A stretch of 64,000 bases of DNA from Micavibrio_C sp965231165 (GTDB taxonomy: Bacteria > Pseudomonadota > Alphaproteobacteria > Micavibrionales > Micavibrionaceae), in contig OZ246421.1 in the NCBI GenBank assembly GCA_965231165.1, positions 1,550,001 through 1,614,000 of the forward strand. The letters are read 5' to 3'. Shown here one piece after another: positions 18,463 to 27,387 of this stretch. Below the pieces are notes generated by a model that was not told where the DNA came from, made no database searches, and saw nothing but the letters and a program-made list of their open reading frames with translations. Within the stretch, counting starts at the first letter, position 1. Each line of letters begins with the position of its first letter. A program made the position numbers and the translations under genes.

Positions 18463-18562
18463 GACTTCATCCTTTCATCCAGCCGCCCGCTTACGATAGC
18501 GACCGCCAGCTGGCCTGAAAACTAGCGCATTTCCAGCGCGAACAAAAGGGCAAAAACCATTT

Positions 18563-18694
18563 ATGAAAATTATCCAGTCGCAGGGCGATGGAATAGAAAC
18601 CGAACGTATCGGAACCAATACGAATTACGCCTTTTCACAGGGGAAAATCGTTTTACGGAATAGCAAAGTGGTGGACAACTCCGGGCAAGTCTGA
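18563..18694 (+). CDS. Possible small protein, 43 residues
   Basis: A short open frame begins with ATG 18563 (MKIIQSQGDG) and ends at TGA 18692-18694 in the 316-base gap between ugd and the SapC gene. AAAGGG lies about 13 bases upstream, rather far for a ribosome site. Codon use is unremarkable and I recognise no family. It could be a chance frame; I list it because it fills the middle of the gap and runs in the direction of the next gene. Confidence 0.25.
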   Translation: MKIIQSQGDGIETERIGTNTNYAFSQGKIVLRNSKVVDNSGQV

Positions 18695-18778
18695 TTGATT
18701 CAGGTGCTATTATCCAGTTCATATTGATAACGGCTCGGGCATACCCCGCCCTTAGGCCACTTTGGAGAGAAATATATC

Positions 18779-19585
18779 ATGGCGAAAAAACAGGAAACCG
18801 CTGCATCCGGCGCAGAAACACCCGCGAGCAAGAGCGCGCCGCTGCCCCTTTTTTATTCCAATCCTGTTCCGCTTGATGGCAAGAAACATCAGAACGCGGC
18901 GCTGAAGAAAAATTTCGGCCTGTCTTTCTGCAGCCACGTAAACGCCGTGCCGATCAACATGATCGAAATGCCGCAGGTCAGCCATTTTTATCCCATCGCT
19001 TTCAGCCCCGACGAGAACGCCACACCGGTAGCGCTGCTGGGTGTGCGCGACAATGAAAATCTGTTCGTCGATGCCTCCGGCCAATGGCTGGAAGACGCCT
19101 ACATCCCCGCTTATATCCGCCGTTACCCGTTCATTTTCTCGGAAATCGCCGGTACCGACCAGTTGACACTGTGCGTAGATATGAACGACAAGATCATTGA
19201 TGAAAAAGGCGATCAAAAATTCTTCGACGCCGAAGGCAAACCGACGCTGCTGTCGCAAAACGCGCTGGAATTCTGCAAATCCTACCACGCCGCCGCGCAA
19301 CAGACGCTGGGCTTCAGCAAGGCGCTGGCGCAAAGCGGTCTGCTGGTGGAACGTCAGGCTGAAATTAATATCGGCGGCGGGAAGCGCATTAATTTCTCGG
19401 GCTTCCGTATCGTCGATGAACAAAAACTCGCAGCGCTGCCGGAAAAAGACTTCCTCGAATGGCGCAAAAACGGCTGGCTGCCGTTCCTTTATGCGCACCT
19501 GTTCTCAGGCGCGCAATGGGGCCATCTGACGCGGATTCTCTCGCGCCGGATCGAACTGGAAGAAAAAACTGGCACAAAGCAATAA
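18779..19585 (+). CDS. SapC family protein
   Basis: The 268-residue protein matches the SapC family, common in alphaproteobacteria and named from a Campylobacter S-layer locus. Visible hallmarks are the PLFYSNPVPLD opening, the central AYIPAYIRRYPF motif, and the late WRKNGWLPFLYAHLFS segment. There is no signal peptide or membrane span, so it should be cytoplasmic. Its molecular role is not established. It is followed 51 bases downstream by a DNA-binding coiled-coil protein in the same direction. Confidence 0.85.
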   Translation: MAKKQETAASGAETPASKSAPLPLFYSNPVPLDGKKHQNAALKKNFGLSFCSHVNAVPINMIEMPQVSHFYPIAFSPDENATPVALLGVRDNENLFVDASGQWLEDAYIPAYIRRYPFIFSEIAGTDQLTLCVDMNDKIIDEKGDQKFFDAEGKPTLLSQNALEFCKSYHAAAQQTLGFSKALAQSGLLVERQAEINIGGGKRINFSGFRIVDEQKLAALPEKDFLEWRKNGWLPFLYAHLFSGAQWGHLTRILSRRIELEEKTGTKQ

Positions 19586-19636
19586 TGTCCGTATAGAACC
19601 ATCGGTAACAGGTAATAGATAAGAAGGGGAATTCTC

Positions 19637-20332
19637 ATGGCTAAAGTCGGCCCGCAAAGAGCAGCAGAACTGACAGGTCGTTCCAAATCCACCGTGCAGC
19701 GCGCGATGAAGGCCGGCAAGCTTTCCTATGAAATCGACAATGCCGGTCGCCGCGTGATCGACGTTTCCGAACTGGAGCGTGTTTTCGGTCTGGCACCGCA
19801 GGGTTCGGAAAGGTCCGTGCCTGCCGTCAGCGTTGAAAGCGAGCTGGAAAAAGCCGCCAACATGATCGAAGCCGAACGCATGAAAATGCGCATCCGTATG
19901 CTGGAAGACCAGTTGGACGTCGCACAGGATCAGCTTGACGACCTGAAAGAACAGCGCGACCAGTGGCAGAAACAAGCCCAGCAGGTTCTGATCACCAGCC
20001 AGTACAGCCAAAAACAGGCCGAAGAGCTGAAGGAAGAGTTGAAAGAGCGCGACCGCCGCGCACAAGTCCGCCGCCAGATGGAAATCCAGCGCCGCGGCAG
20101 CGCCCCGGTCGCTCAGGGCACCGCTAAGCCGGTCGCCGTCAAAGCCGTTCCGGAAAGCGAGAAACCCGCTGTAAAGGGCCGCAAGGGCAGCCCGTTCGAG
20201 CGTCAGCGTCAGGTCGCCGCACAAGCGGCACAAGCCGCCAAATCTCTGGATATTCAGGGTCTGTGGCAGAAAATTCGCGGGGAAAGCGTCGCCAACGGCG
20301 GCGAAACCCCGAAGGACAAAGCCAGCGCCTGA
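19637..20332 (+). CDS. Helix-turn-helix protein with long coiled coil
   Basis: The 231-residue protein starts with a MerR/excisionase-like winged HTH (residues 1-50: AAELTGRSKSTVQRAMKAG, then YEIDNAGRRVIDVSELERV). Residues 70-145 are a charged heptad-rich coiled coil, and the tail is basic and Ala/Gln-rich. The layout resembles plasmid or phage accessory DNA-binding proteins, and in outline single-HTH chromosome-organising factors. GAAGGGG lies nine bases before the ATG. A terminator follows directly. The target is unknown. Confidence 0.7.
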   Translation: MAKVGPQRAAELTGRSKSTVQRAMKAGKLSYEIDNAGRRVIDVSELERVFGLAPQGSERSVPAVSVESELEKAANMIEAERMKMRIRMLEDQLDVAQDQLDDLKEQRDQWQKQAQQVLITSQYSQKQAEELKEELKERDRRAQVRRQMEIQRRGSAPVAQGTAKPVAVKAVPESEKPAVKGRKGSPFERQRQVAAQAAQAAKSLDIQGLWQKIRGESVANGGETPKDKASA

Positions 20333-20348
20333 TCGGTAGCATTTAATT

Positions 20349-20390
20349 TTAAAAAAGACCGGCCCGCCATTCTAGGGGTCGGTCTTTGCT
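20349..20390. terminator. Bidirectional intrinsic terminator
   Basis: The stem AAAGACCGGCCC pairs with GGGGTCGGTCTTT around a short loop. It has A-runs on the left, giving U-runs leftward, and TTT on the right. It lies between the rightward HTH gene and the leftward alpha-CTD-like gene, so it can serve both converging transcripts. Confidence 0.75.
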
Positions 20391-20440
20391 GAGATGGCGC
20401 GAGTTAAACAGGAAATCGAAGCGCTAGCGGCGGACTAGAT

Positions 20441-20848
20441 TTAGATGTCGAGCGTCATTTGGCCGCGTTTTGGCTGTTTCTTAGCTTTTGGAAACAAGTC
20501 CATCTGTTCCTGCATAGTCTTCGCAAATAATGGCGTCTGAGGCGCCTCCACCCCGCTCGGGATATTAAAAAGAGATCTCAATTTATCCTGCGACAATCCT
20601 TCGGTATCCATTGCCGTTCCGGTCATCCCTGTGTCTAGGCCCATAACAGCAAGGGCGCGTCTTATCTCCGCAACGCTAACATCACCTAAACCAGGGCGTC
20701 TTTGTAGGTATTCATCGCTTTGCCCAACCAGATTTCCTACGTAACAAGGCCATTGTTGTGACTGGCTTAGAGCATTATAAGTCCGCGAACTCAGATAAAG
20801 GTCTGTTATAGGACGCAGAAGATCAGCATTGCCATTCAGGTCTTTCAT
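20441..20848 (-). CDS. Free-standing RNA polymerase alpha-CTD-like protein
   Basis: In this 135-residue protein the first 75 residues resemble the C-terminal domain of RNA polymerase alpha: PITDLYLSSRTYNAL, YVGNLVGQSDEYLQRRPGLG and EIRRALAVMGLD follow the order of the alphaCTD helix-hairpin-helix fold, where the domain contacts UP-element DNA and activators. There is no alpha N-terminal dimerisation domain. The tail is Lys-rich (PKAKKQPKRGQ). It is convergent with the HTH gene, and its upstream region is AT-rich. Function is unknown; a DNA-binding role is inference from the fold. Confidence 0.6.
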   Translation of the reverse strand: MKDLNGNADLLRPITDLYLSSRTYNALSQSQQWPCYVGNLVGQSDEYLQRRPGLGDVSVAEIRRALAVMGLDTGMTGTAMDTEGLSQDKLRSLFNIPSGVEAPQTPLFAKTMQEQMDLFPKAKKQPKRGQMTLDI

Positions 20849-21022
20849 TTTTAATCCCTCAATTTGCGTAGAATAATTAAGGTTTTTATTAACATAGAGC
20901 TAGTTAATATGTCAATTATTATTAGAAATGACGTCATCGTGACCGGCAAGAATTCAACGTTCAAAACAACTCTTATGCTATAATGGCAGCTTGAGCATTT
21001 TAAAGGGGTTCAAAGCCAGAAC

Positions 21023-21715
21023 ATGCGCATTCTTATCGTTTCTCTGATAATCACCAGCGGATTTTTTGTCACCGGCACGGTACGCGCCCAGCCGGCACAA
21101 CTGTCAGCGCCCGCTACTGAGACCCCGGCACTCCCCGACCTGACACCGGATGTCATCACAAAGCCTGGTAATGGCTATCAGGCGCCGGCCAATCCGCTGA
21201 ATGAGGGCGAATCCGTGATCGCCCCCTCGCAGGAGCCCTGGCAGAAAGAAAAGGCCAAACGCAAGGGCGGTAAAACCGCCGATGAGGTTTTTGCTACGCT
21301 GCCCACCGAAATACAGTCACAGATTCTCGATGAAACACATTCGGTCCATAATCAATGCACTCAGTACAAAATCTATGCGCAGCTTCATAACTGCGAATGT
21401 CTGGGCAGCCGTTATTTCGAGGAACGCGTGTTCTCCCCCGAACAAAGCAAAGATACCATTGTCGGTGCTATATCCGGGGAATGCACGTCCGTTCCCGGCG
21501 TGGCGGGTTATGGCTTTGACCAATGCATCGCTGCGATGAGATATGTCGTGCACGAAACGCACATGAGCGCGTTTTGTAACTGCTTCGCCAACACGCTGGC
21601 CGAAAATTATCAAAGATCCCCCTGGCCGGACTTTGAAAATCTGCGGGCGCTTACCAGCAAATCAAACGCCACCTGCCTGAAAAAGGTGCCCGGTGCGATC
21701 ATCGGCCTGCCCTAG
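21023..21715 (+). CDS. Secreted Cys-rich hypothetical protein
   Basis: The 230-residue protein starts with a signal peptide (MRILIVSLIITSGFFV, cleavage near VRAQ). A Pro-rich, probably unstructured stretch covers residues 25-75. The C-terminal half holds about eight Cys, including CEC and CNC pairs, which suggests a disulfide-stabilised periplasmic domain. I do not recognise the family. The upstream 174 bases are AT-rich and probably hold the promoter. It is convergent with the acyl-CoA dehydrogenase gene, 9 bases away. Confidence 0.65.
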   Translation: MRILIVSLIITSGFFVTGTVRAQPAQLSAPATETPALPDLTPDVITKPGNGYQAPANPLNEGESVIAPSQEPWQKEKAKRKGGKTADEVFATLPTEIQSQILDETHSVHNQCTQYKIYAQLHNCECLGSRYFEERVFSPEQSKDTIVGAISGECTSVPGVAGYGFDQCIAAMRYVVHETHMSAFCNCFANTLAENYQRSPWPDFENLRALTSKSNATCLKKVPGAIIGLP

Positions 21716-21724
21716 TTTGATGAT

Positions 21725-23479
21725 CTAGAACATGTCCGCTTTGTAAGCACAGACGGATGGTGCGCCCGCCAGCACGGAATCAACATGCCCCTTATAGCGC
21801 GGCAGGATATGCTGCATATAGAAATCGGTTGTCATCGCGTGTTGTAACGCTACGGCTTTGTCCGGTTGCGCTTTGGCTTCAACCACGGCCCGCGCCATCA
21901 TCACCGCGCCTGCGATCACGCCAAAAGCGTTCAGGTAAGGCACATTGACGGCCGCCACCGATTCCAGATCACCTTTGCCGCCGGTTTCCAATAACCACTT
22001 CGTCGCCGTTTGCAACGCCTTGAGACTGTCTTTGAGGGCCGCCTGATTAACGGCCTGATCGGCATGCGCGCCCAGCGCCTTGACCGTCCCTTGCGCAGCG
22101 GCCATCCAGGCCTTCATCGCCACGCCCTTGTTGGCGAGAATTTTGCGCAGCGACAAATCAAGCGCCTGAATGCCGTTGGTACCTTCGTAAATAGGAGTAA
22201 TGCGCGCATCGCGGTAATATTGCGCAGCACCCGTCTCCTCGATGAAACCCATGCCGCCATGCACCTGCAAAGCAGTCGACGAAACCTCCACGGCCATATC
22301 AGTGCACCACGCCTTGACCACGGGGGTCAGCAGATCAACCTTGTCCTGCGCTAATTGATCGCCCTCTTCAGCGGCATCAATCGCAGCGGCGGCTTCGTAG
22401 CAAAGCATGCGTCCAGCCTCAACCTGCGCCTTCATCGACAGCAGCATGCGGCGCACATCCGGGTGTTCGATAATCGCCACGCGGGTACCCGCTTTCTCGG
22501 TGATCTTCGTACCTTGCACACGGTCGCGCGCATAATGCAGCGCATGCTGGTAAGCGCGTTCGGCAATCGCCACACCCTGCAACCCCACATTCAAGCGCGC
22601 ATTATTCATCATCGTGAACATGCATTTCAGGCCGTCATTCTCGTTGCCGATCAGCCATGCGGTGGCGCCGCCATGATCGCCATACTGCATCGTGCAGGTG
22701 GGCGAGGCGTGAATGCCCATCTTATGCTCAAGACCGACACATTTCAGATCGTTCGCCACGCCGGGATTTCCCTGCGCATCGGGAATGAATTTGGGAACAA
22801 GGAACAACGACAATCCCTTGACCCCTTCGGGCGCGTCCGGTGTGCGCGCCAGCACCATGTGAACGATATTGTCGGCAAAATCGTGCTCACCATAGGTAAT
22901 GAAAATCTTCTGGCCGCTCAGCTTGTAAGAACCATCGATCTGCTTCACCGCTTTGGATTTCAGCGCCGCCAGATCAGTGCCCGCATGCGGTTCGGTCAGG
23001 TTCATCGTCCCCGTCCATTCACCGCTGATCAGCTTGGCCAGATAAGTATTTTTTTGTTCCTGTGTGCCATGCACATCAATCGCCTCAACCGCCGCCTGAT
23101 TGAGCATCGGGCATAATCCGAACGACATATTGGCGGACTGCCACATTTCCTGCACGGCAAAGGCCAGCGCCAGCGGCAAACCCTGCCCGCCGTAATCGGG
23201 ATTGAACGGTACGCCGTTCCAGCCGCCTTCGCGGTATTGCTTGTAAGCTTCCTTGAATCCGGCGGGCGTTTTCACCGTGCCGTTTTCCAGCTTCGACCCG
23301 GTGCGGTCACCGGTATGATTGAGCGGTGCCAACACATCGGCAGCGAGCTTGCCTGCTTCCTCAAGGATTGTGCCGACCATCTGGTCATCGAGATCCTGCG
23401 CCTTCTTCAGCCGGTTCAGACCGACGACGTTTTTCAGGACAAACTGCATCTCCGCGACAGGGGCTTTATAGGAACTCAT
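21725..23479 (-). CDS. Acyl-CoA dehydrogenase
   Basis: This FAD enzyme introduces a 2,3 double bond into an acyl-CoA thioester. At 584 residues it belongs to the longer type with an extra C-terminal domain, the group that includes DmdC-like (3-methylthiopropionyl-CoA) and broad-range enzymes. The flavin/substrate motif MNLTEPHAGTDL, KIFITYGEHD and the catalytic Glu in PIYEGTNGIQALDL are present. It appears to be a single gene without other beta-oxidation genes nearby, so the chain length acted on is uncertain. Confidence 0.88.
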   Translation of the reverse strand: MSSYKAPVAEMQFVLKNVVGLNRLKKAQDLDDQMVGTILEEAGKLAADVLAPLNHTGDRTGSKLENGTVKTPAGFKEAYKQYREGGWNGVPFNPDYGGQGLPLALAFAVQEMWQSANMSFGLCPMLNQAAVEAIDVHGTQEQKNTYLAKLISGEWTGTMNLTEPHAGTDLAALKSKAVKQIDGSYKLSGQKIFITYGEHDFADNIVHMVLARTPDAPEGVKGLSLFLVPKFIPDAQGNPGVANDLKCVGLEHKMGIHASPTCTMQYGDHGGATAWLIGNENDGLKCMFTMMNNARLNVGLQGVAIAERAYQHALHYARDRVQGTKITEKAGTRVAIIEHPDVRRMLLSMKAQVEAGRMLCYEAAAAIDAAEEGDQLAQDKVDLLTPVVKAWCTDMAVEVSSTALQVHGGMGFIEETGAAQYYRDARITPIYEGTNGIQALDLSLRKILANKGVAMKAWMAAAQGTVKALGAHADQAVNQAALKDSLKALQTATKWLLETGGKGDLESVAAVNVPYLNAFGVIAGAVMMARAVVEAKAQPDKAVALQHAMTTDFYMQHILPRYKGHVDSVLAGAPSVCAYKADMF

Positions 23480-23677
23480 CGAAACCTCAAAGGGGCAAAA
23501 GGGCGGGCTGGATAAATGTGAATCGGGTCAAAAGACCGGACGTTCAATATAGCAGATTCCCGCCATAGCCCCAGACCCCCTGTATTCTCCAAAGAATATG
23601 TCAACAAACAGGCCCGACTGGCATAGCGCTTGCTCTTATAACAGGGAGATATAAATGCCCCTTTTGAGGTAATCATT

Positions 23678-24649
23678 ATGACTTCCGCTGCAAATATATT
23701 TAAAAACAGTAACTTAGCCGCTCTCGCCCGTCAGGCCTCGCCGGAAGTGCTGGGCGCGATTAAAAAAGCCAGCGCCCATACCGGGGTCGATTTTGCCTAT
23801 CTGCTCGAAAAAGCCTCCGCCGAAAGCGGCTTCCGCACTGATGTGAAAGCCAAAACCAGCTCCGCCACCGGCCTGTTCCAGTTCATTGAAAAGACATGGA
23901 TCGCGATGGTACGCGACCATGGTGAGGAATATGGTCTCGGTGCATATGCCGATAAAATCAGCGCCAGCGGTAAAGTAACCGATGCCCAGACCCGCAAGGA
24001 AATTCTCGATCTACGCAAAGATCCTGAAACCGCCGCCGCCATGGCCGCCGAATACGCTGCCGACAACAAGCAATATCTGGAAGACCGCATCGAGAGTGAT
24101 GTCGGCCCGGTTGAATTATATCTGGCGCATTTCATGGGCCCCTCGGGTGCTGCGGGTTTCCTGAAAGCGATGGAGAACAACCCGCTGGAGACAGCCGCTG
24201 ATATCTTCCCCACCGCTTCCCGCGCGAACCGCAACGTGTTCTATGATGCTAAAACCGGAGACGCCCGTACGCTCGCCGGGGTTTATGATTTCTTCGCCAA
24301 AAAATTTGAGGGCAGCACCAGCGGCGCAACAGCGGACATAGAAGTCGCTGCCAACATTGAAAAGCCGCGTACCGCCGGACAAATTCCTGCCGCCCGTGAT
24401 AACGCACCCCGCGCAAACGCTGCTGAAGCCACCCTCTGGGCGCAGCAACTGTTCCATGACACGCAGGCACAGCAAATTCGCATGCTTTCAGGCCGTGATA
24501 ATGAAGACGAGAGAAGCAAGCGCTTCAACCGCCTCGACACGCTGGCTCAGCGTACCGGCAGCCGCCAGGCCATGGTAGCCAGCCCGCTGCAGATCATGGA
24601 AATGGCGCAACTCAAGACCCCGCGCAGCAAAACCCGCTATAACGAGTAA
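23678..24649 (+). CDS. Soluble lytic transglycosylase-like (SLT) protein
   Basis: The 323-residue protein has an SLT-type fold at residues 25-150: the catalytic Glu lies in LEKASAESGFRTDVKAK and is followed by SATGLFQFIEKTWI. Such enzymes cleave the glycan strand of peptidoglycan with anhydromuramic acid formation. There is no N-terminal signal peptide, unusual for an enzyme acting on the wall; some flagellar or phage-type transglycosylases share this. The C-terminal 110 residues are low-complexity and Ala-rich. GAGGT lies eight bases before the ATG. Terminator-like DNA follows. AnmK, which handles anhydromuramic acid, is encoded 1.6 kb away. Confidence 0.82.
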   Translation: MTSAANIFKNSNLAALARQASPEVLGAIKKASAHTGVDFAYLLEKASAESGFRTDVKAKTSSATGLFQFIEKTWIAMVRDHGEEYGLGAYADKISASGKVTDAQTRKEILDLRKDPETAAAMAAEYAADNKQYLEDRIESDVGPVELYLAHFMGPSGAAGFLKAMENNPLETAADIFPTASRANRNVFYDAKTGDARTLAGVYDFFAKKFEGSTSGATADIEVAANIEKPRTAGQIPAARDNAPRANAAEATLWAQQLFHDTQAQQIRMLSGRDNEDERSKRFNRLDTLAQRTGSRQAMVASPLQIMEMAQLKTPRSKTRYNE

Positions 24650-24673
24650 TTCCCCTTTACCAGAAGAGTCGAT

Positions 24674-24699
24674 AAGGGGCTGATTCTCAGCCCTTTTTC
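24674..24699 (+). terminator. Intrinsic terminator after the transglycosylase gene
   Basis: GGGCTGA and TCAGCCC form a 7-bp stem with a three-base loop, directly followed by a run of five T. It begins 25 bases after the stop codon. Confidence 0.8.
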
Positions 24700-24923
24700 A
24701 TACCCGATCCCGGGATTACTATATGATTACTTATATAATACTGGTTAATTTGCCATGTATAAAATAAATATATACTTGAATACTGATGATTATATTGAAT
24801 AGTTTCAAATATAAAGCAAGATATACAGTATTCGATATATATGAGTTTTACATGGATATACTTGACATTTTAAAATCTATTGTATATATTGAAGGCATAG
24901 AGACTAGGAAATGGAGGTTTCAC

Positions 24924-25079
24924 ATGACTTCTCTTCTTGGCCACGAGTTCAGGAAACAGGCACTGCATCGCCTTTACCGTATTTCGGGTACCGGTTGCTT
25001 CAAAACCGCCCCGTCTTTTACGAGAGAAAGAATGAATGCTGCCCTGCGCCGGTTTAACCAACTGGCACTGAACAACTAA
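24924..25079 (+). CDS. Small basic protein, 51 residues
   Basis: A short gene starts at ATG 24924 with a near-perfect GGAGGTTT ribosome site seven bases upstream. The product (MTSLLGHEFRKQALHRLY...) is basic, has one Cys and no membrane span. I do not recognise the family. The 220 bases upstream are strikingly AT-rich and contain no other convincing frame, so they probably hold the promoter. A strong intrinsic terminator follows 30 bases downstream, so this is a self-contained small transcription unit. Confidence 0.6.
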   Translation: MTSLLGHEFRKQALHRLYRISGTGCFKTAPSFTRERMNAALRRFNQLALNN

Positions 25080-25108
25080 AGCGACCGCAAGCCCGGTCTA
25101 ACGCCCAA

Positions 25109-25152
25109 ACAGACGCCATCCCTGATCAAGATGGCGTCTTTGTCGTTTTCTA
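25109..25152 (+). terminator. Intrinsic terminator after the 51-residue gene
   Basis: AGACGCCATC (25111-25120) pairs with GATGGCGTCT (25130-25139) around a nine-base loop, followed by TTGTCGTTTTC. The ten-pair stem is perfect. Confidence 0.85.
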
Positions 25153-25160
25153 AGCCCCAC

Positions 25161-25231
25161 TGTCATTCTGAGGGCGCAGCCCGAAGAATCTCATGACAGC
25201 AGGAGATCCTTCGCTGACGCTCAAGATGACA
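25161..25231. repeat. Palindromic intergenic repeat, copy 3
   Basis: The left arm TGTCATTCTGAGGGCGCAGC and right arm GCTCAAGATGACA frame inner GAATC/GGATC blocks. It is a diverged copy of the family, located between the small gene's terminator and the tsaC stop codon. Confidence 0.75.
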
Positions 25232-25241
25232 AATTTAGTGA

Positions 25242-26243
25242 TCAAGCTTTCCGGCTGCCCGCTGCCGCGCGTTTCAGGCGGTCATTGATCGCGATGCCCA
25301 GACCCTGATCGGGAATATTCATCACGGCTATCTGCGTGTGTTCAGGTCTATCCAATTCGCGCAGCATGCGAAATAAATTCGCCGCCGCCTGATTTAGATC
25401 ACCTGCGTCGCTTAAGTTGCGGAACGAGGACGCAGGCAAATCTTTCGCACTGCCGCCGCCCTTGATACCCATGAACTTGATCGAACCGAATGCCAGCAGC
25501 GCCTCACCGGGGGCGACATCAACCGCGTTCAAACGCACAGGCACGGAGGGCGCATAATGTTTCAAAAGCTGGCCGGGTGATTTTACTTTGTCGCCGTGTT
25601 CACCGAAATCGTAACCGACATCCATATCCAGCACATCGGCGATCTGTTCCGCCGTAATCGCGCCGGGGCGCAGCACGACAGGTTTTTCACCGCTTAAATC
25701 GAGCACGGTCGATTCAACGCCGACTTCACAAGACCCCGCCGCCAGTATCAACGCCACTTTATCACCTAGGCCATCTGCCACATGCTGTGGTGTCGTCGCG
25801 CTCACCTGCCCCGATATGTTGGCGCTGGGGGCGGCAATGGGCAGACCGGATTCTTTCAGCAAGGCCAGTGCCACCGGGTGCGCGGGCACACGCACCGCCA
25901 GCGTGGCGAGTCCCGCGCTGCATAATTCGCTGACCGCGCAATTTTCAAGGCGCGGCAAAATCATCGTCAGCGGGCCGGGCCAGAAAGCCGCCGCCACAGC
26001 GCGCGCGCGCGCATCCATGCTGACATATTTTTGTGCGGCCTGCGCATCCGGCACATGCACGATCACCGGGTTAAATGAGGGACGACCTTTCGCCGCAAAT
26101 ATCCGCGCCACTGCTTCGCCATCAAGCGCATTCGCGCCCAGGCCATAGACGGTTTCCGTCGGCAGCACGACCAATTTTCCGCTTTTTAGCAGTTCAGAGG
26201 CTTCGCGCAGCGATTCAGGGGTAGGGACTTTCAGCAGGGTCAT
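25242..26243 (-). CDS. tsaC: L-threonylcarbamoyladenylate synthase (Sua5/YwlC type)
   Basis: It makes threonylcarbamoyl-AMP from threonine, bicarbonate and ATP, the first step of t6A37 tRNA modification. The 333-residue length indicates the longer Sua5 form, with an N-terminal YrdC domain and a C-terminal Sua5 domain. Key motifs are KLVVLPTETVYGLGANA, APSANISG and CEVGVESTVLDL. The linker SPGQLLKHYAPS is typical of Sua5. Its start overlaps the anmK stop by four bases, so the two are co-translated. Confidence 0.93.
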   Translation of the reverse strand: MTLLKVPTPESLREASELLKSGKLVVLPTETVYGLGANALDGEAVARIFAAKGRPSFNPVIVHVPDAQAAQKYVSMDARARAVAAAFWPGPLTMILPRLENCAVSELCSAGLATLAVRVPAHPVALALLKESGLPIAAPSANISGQVSATTPQHVADGLGDKVALILAAGSCEVGVESTVLDLSGEKPVVLRPGAITAEQIADVLDMDVGYDFGEHGDKVKSPGQLLKHYAPSVPVRLNAVDVAPGEALLAFGSIKFMGIKGGGSAKDLPASSFRNLSDAGDLNQAAANLFRMLRELDRPEHTQIAVMNIPDQGLGIAINDRLKRAAAGSRKA

Positions 26244-27328
26244 GGCGATGGCCAGTAACGGCCACCGGTCATGGGCCGGGGCACCGCCGTGGTGGTCGGG
26301 TAAGAAAAGGGCAGCCCCAGTTTCGAGCGCACAGCGAGATAGGCAAAGGCCTGAGCCTCCAGCGCGTCACCATCCCACCCGATATCCTCGACGGCGGCAA
26401 CGGGCACCTTTAAGGCAGCGCGCAGGTTATCCATGATTGCCGGATTAAGACGGCCACCGCCAGTGACATACCACGCCTTGGGTTTATCCGGCAGATGCGC
26501 CAGCGCTTGTTCAATCGCCCGCGCCGTAAAGGCCGTCAGCGTCGCCGCGCCGTCTTCCAGCGACAACCCGCCCAGGAACGCGATATTCCACGCGTCACGA
26601 TCAAGCGATTTCGGCGGCTTTTCAGCAAAGAACGGATTTTGCAGCAGGCGGCTCAAGGCTGCGCTATCAACATGGCCTTTCAGCGCATGCTGACCATCAG
26701 CATCATATTCCGCGCCCGTATGTGTGCGCACCCAGTCATTGATCAACGCATTACCGGGGCCGGTATCGAACGCCAGCACAGAGCCATCACCCTGAATAAC
26801 CGTCACATTCGACACGCCGCCGATATTGAGAATTGCCACCGGTTTTGCCAGCGTGTGCGATAACGCCGCGTGATAGATCGGCACCAGCGGCGCGCCCTGC
26901 CCACCTGCCTTGACATCAGCGGTGCGAAAATCATTGATCACGGCAATGCCTGTATCTTTGGCCAGCGCCGCGCCGTCACCGATCTGCCAGGTGAAACCGT
27001 TCGCCGGATCGTGGAAAATCGTCTGGCCGTGAAAGCCGATCAGGTCGACATGGTCCGCCCTCACATGAGACAGCGCCAGCAGATTTTTGACAACGGCGGC
27101 ATGCGCGTCGGTCATCAGGGCTTCGGCGTGTGCCACCCGGCCATCGGGGTCTTGGGATAGGCCAAGGCAAGCGCGCAAGGCATCGCGCACCGACGGTTCG
27201 TAAGGCACACTTAAAAACGCCAGCGGCTCAACAAAATCATGCCCGTCGGTGCGGACCAACGCCGCATCGATACCATCCAGCGAAGTGCCGGACATAAGAC
27301 CGATTACGGTATGGATTTTATTATTCAT
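26240..27328 (-). CDS. anmK: Anhydro-N-acetylmuramic acid kinase
   Basis: It opens the 1,6-anhydro ring and phosphorylates anhydro-MurNAc, returning turned-over peptidoglycan sugar to metabolism. About 362 residues. GLMSGTSLDGIDA at the N-terminus and GFHGQTI, LNIGGVSNVT, FDTGPGNALI and VTGGGRLNP further on are family signatures. I chose ATG 27328 with GGAG just before it; a TTG three codons upstream is the alternative. It overlaps tsaC by four bases. Confidence 0.94.
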   Translation of the reverse strand: MNNKIHTVIGLMSGTSLDGIDAALVRTDGHDFVEPLAFLSVPYEPSVRDALRACLGLSQDPDGRVAHAEALMTDAHAAVVKNLLALSHVRADHVDLIGFHGQTIFHDPANGFTWQIGDGAALAKDTGIAVINDFRTADVKAGGQGAPLVPIYHAALSHTLAKPVAILNIGGVSNVTVIQGDGSVLAFDTGPGNALINDWVRTHTGAEYDADGQHALKGHVDSAALSRLLQNPFFAEKPPKSLDRDAWNIAFLGGLSLEDGAATLTAFTARAIEQALAHLPDKPKAWYVTGGGRLNPAIMDNLRAALKVPVAAVEDIGWDGDALEAQAFAYLAVRSKLGLPFSYPTTTAVPRPMTGGRYWPSP

Positions 27329-27347
27329 TTTCTCCAAAACTCCCTAA

Positions 27348-27376
27348 TGTCATCCTGAGCGCAAGCGAAGGATCTC
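27348..27376 (+). repeat. Palindromic repeat copy 4, left arm
   Basis: TGTCATCCTGAGCGCAAGCG continues to GAAGGATCTC. It is the inverted partner of 27674-27701, differing by one extra base. The GIY-YIG gene starts 11 bases after it. Confidence 0.9.
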
Positions 27377-27387
27377 AAGGGCTATCC

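Noticed and set aside
20871..20930. CtrA-like TTAA...TTAA sites before the alpha-CTD-like gene
   Set aside because: Spacings between the TTAA blocks are not seven bases, so they do not fit the CtrA box; the region is simply AT-rich.
22355..23116. 253-codon forward frame inside the acyl-CoA dehydrogenase gene
   Set aside because: Antisense shadow; the dehydrogenase motifs on the other strand are decisive.
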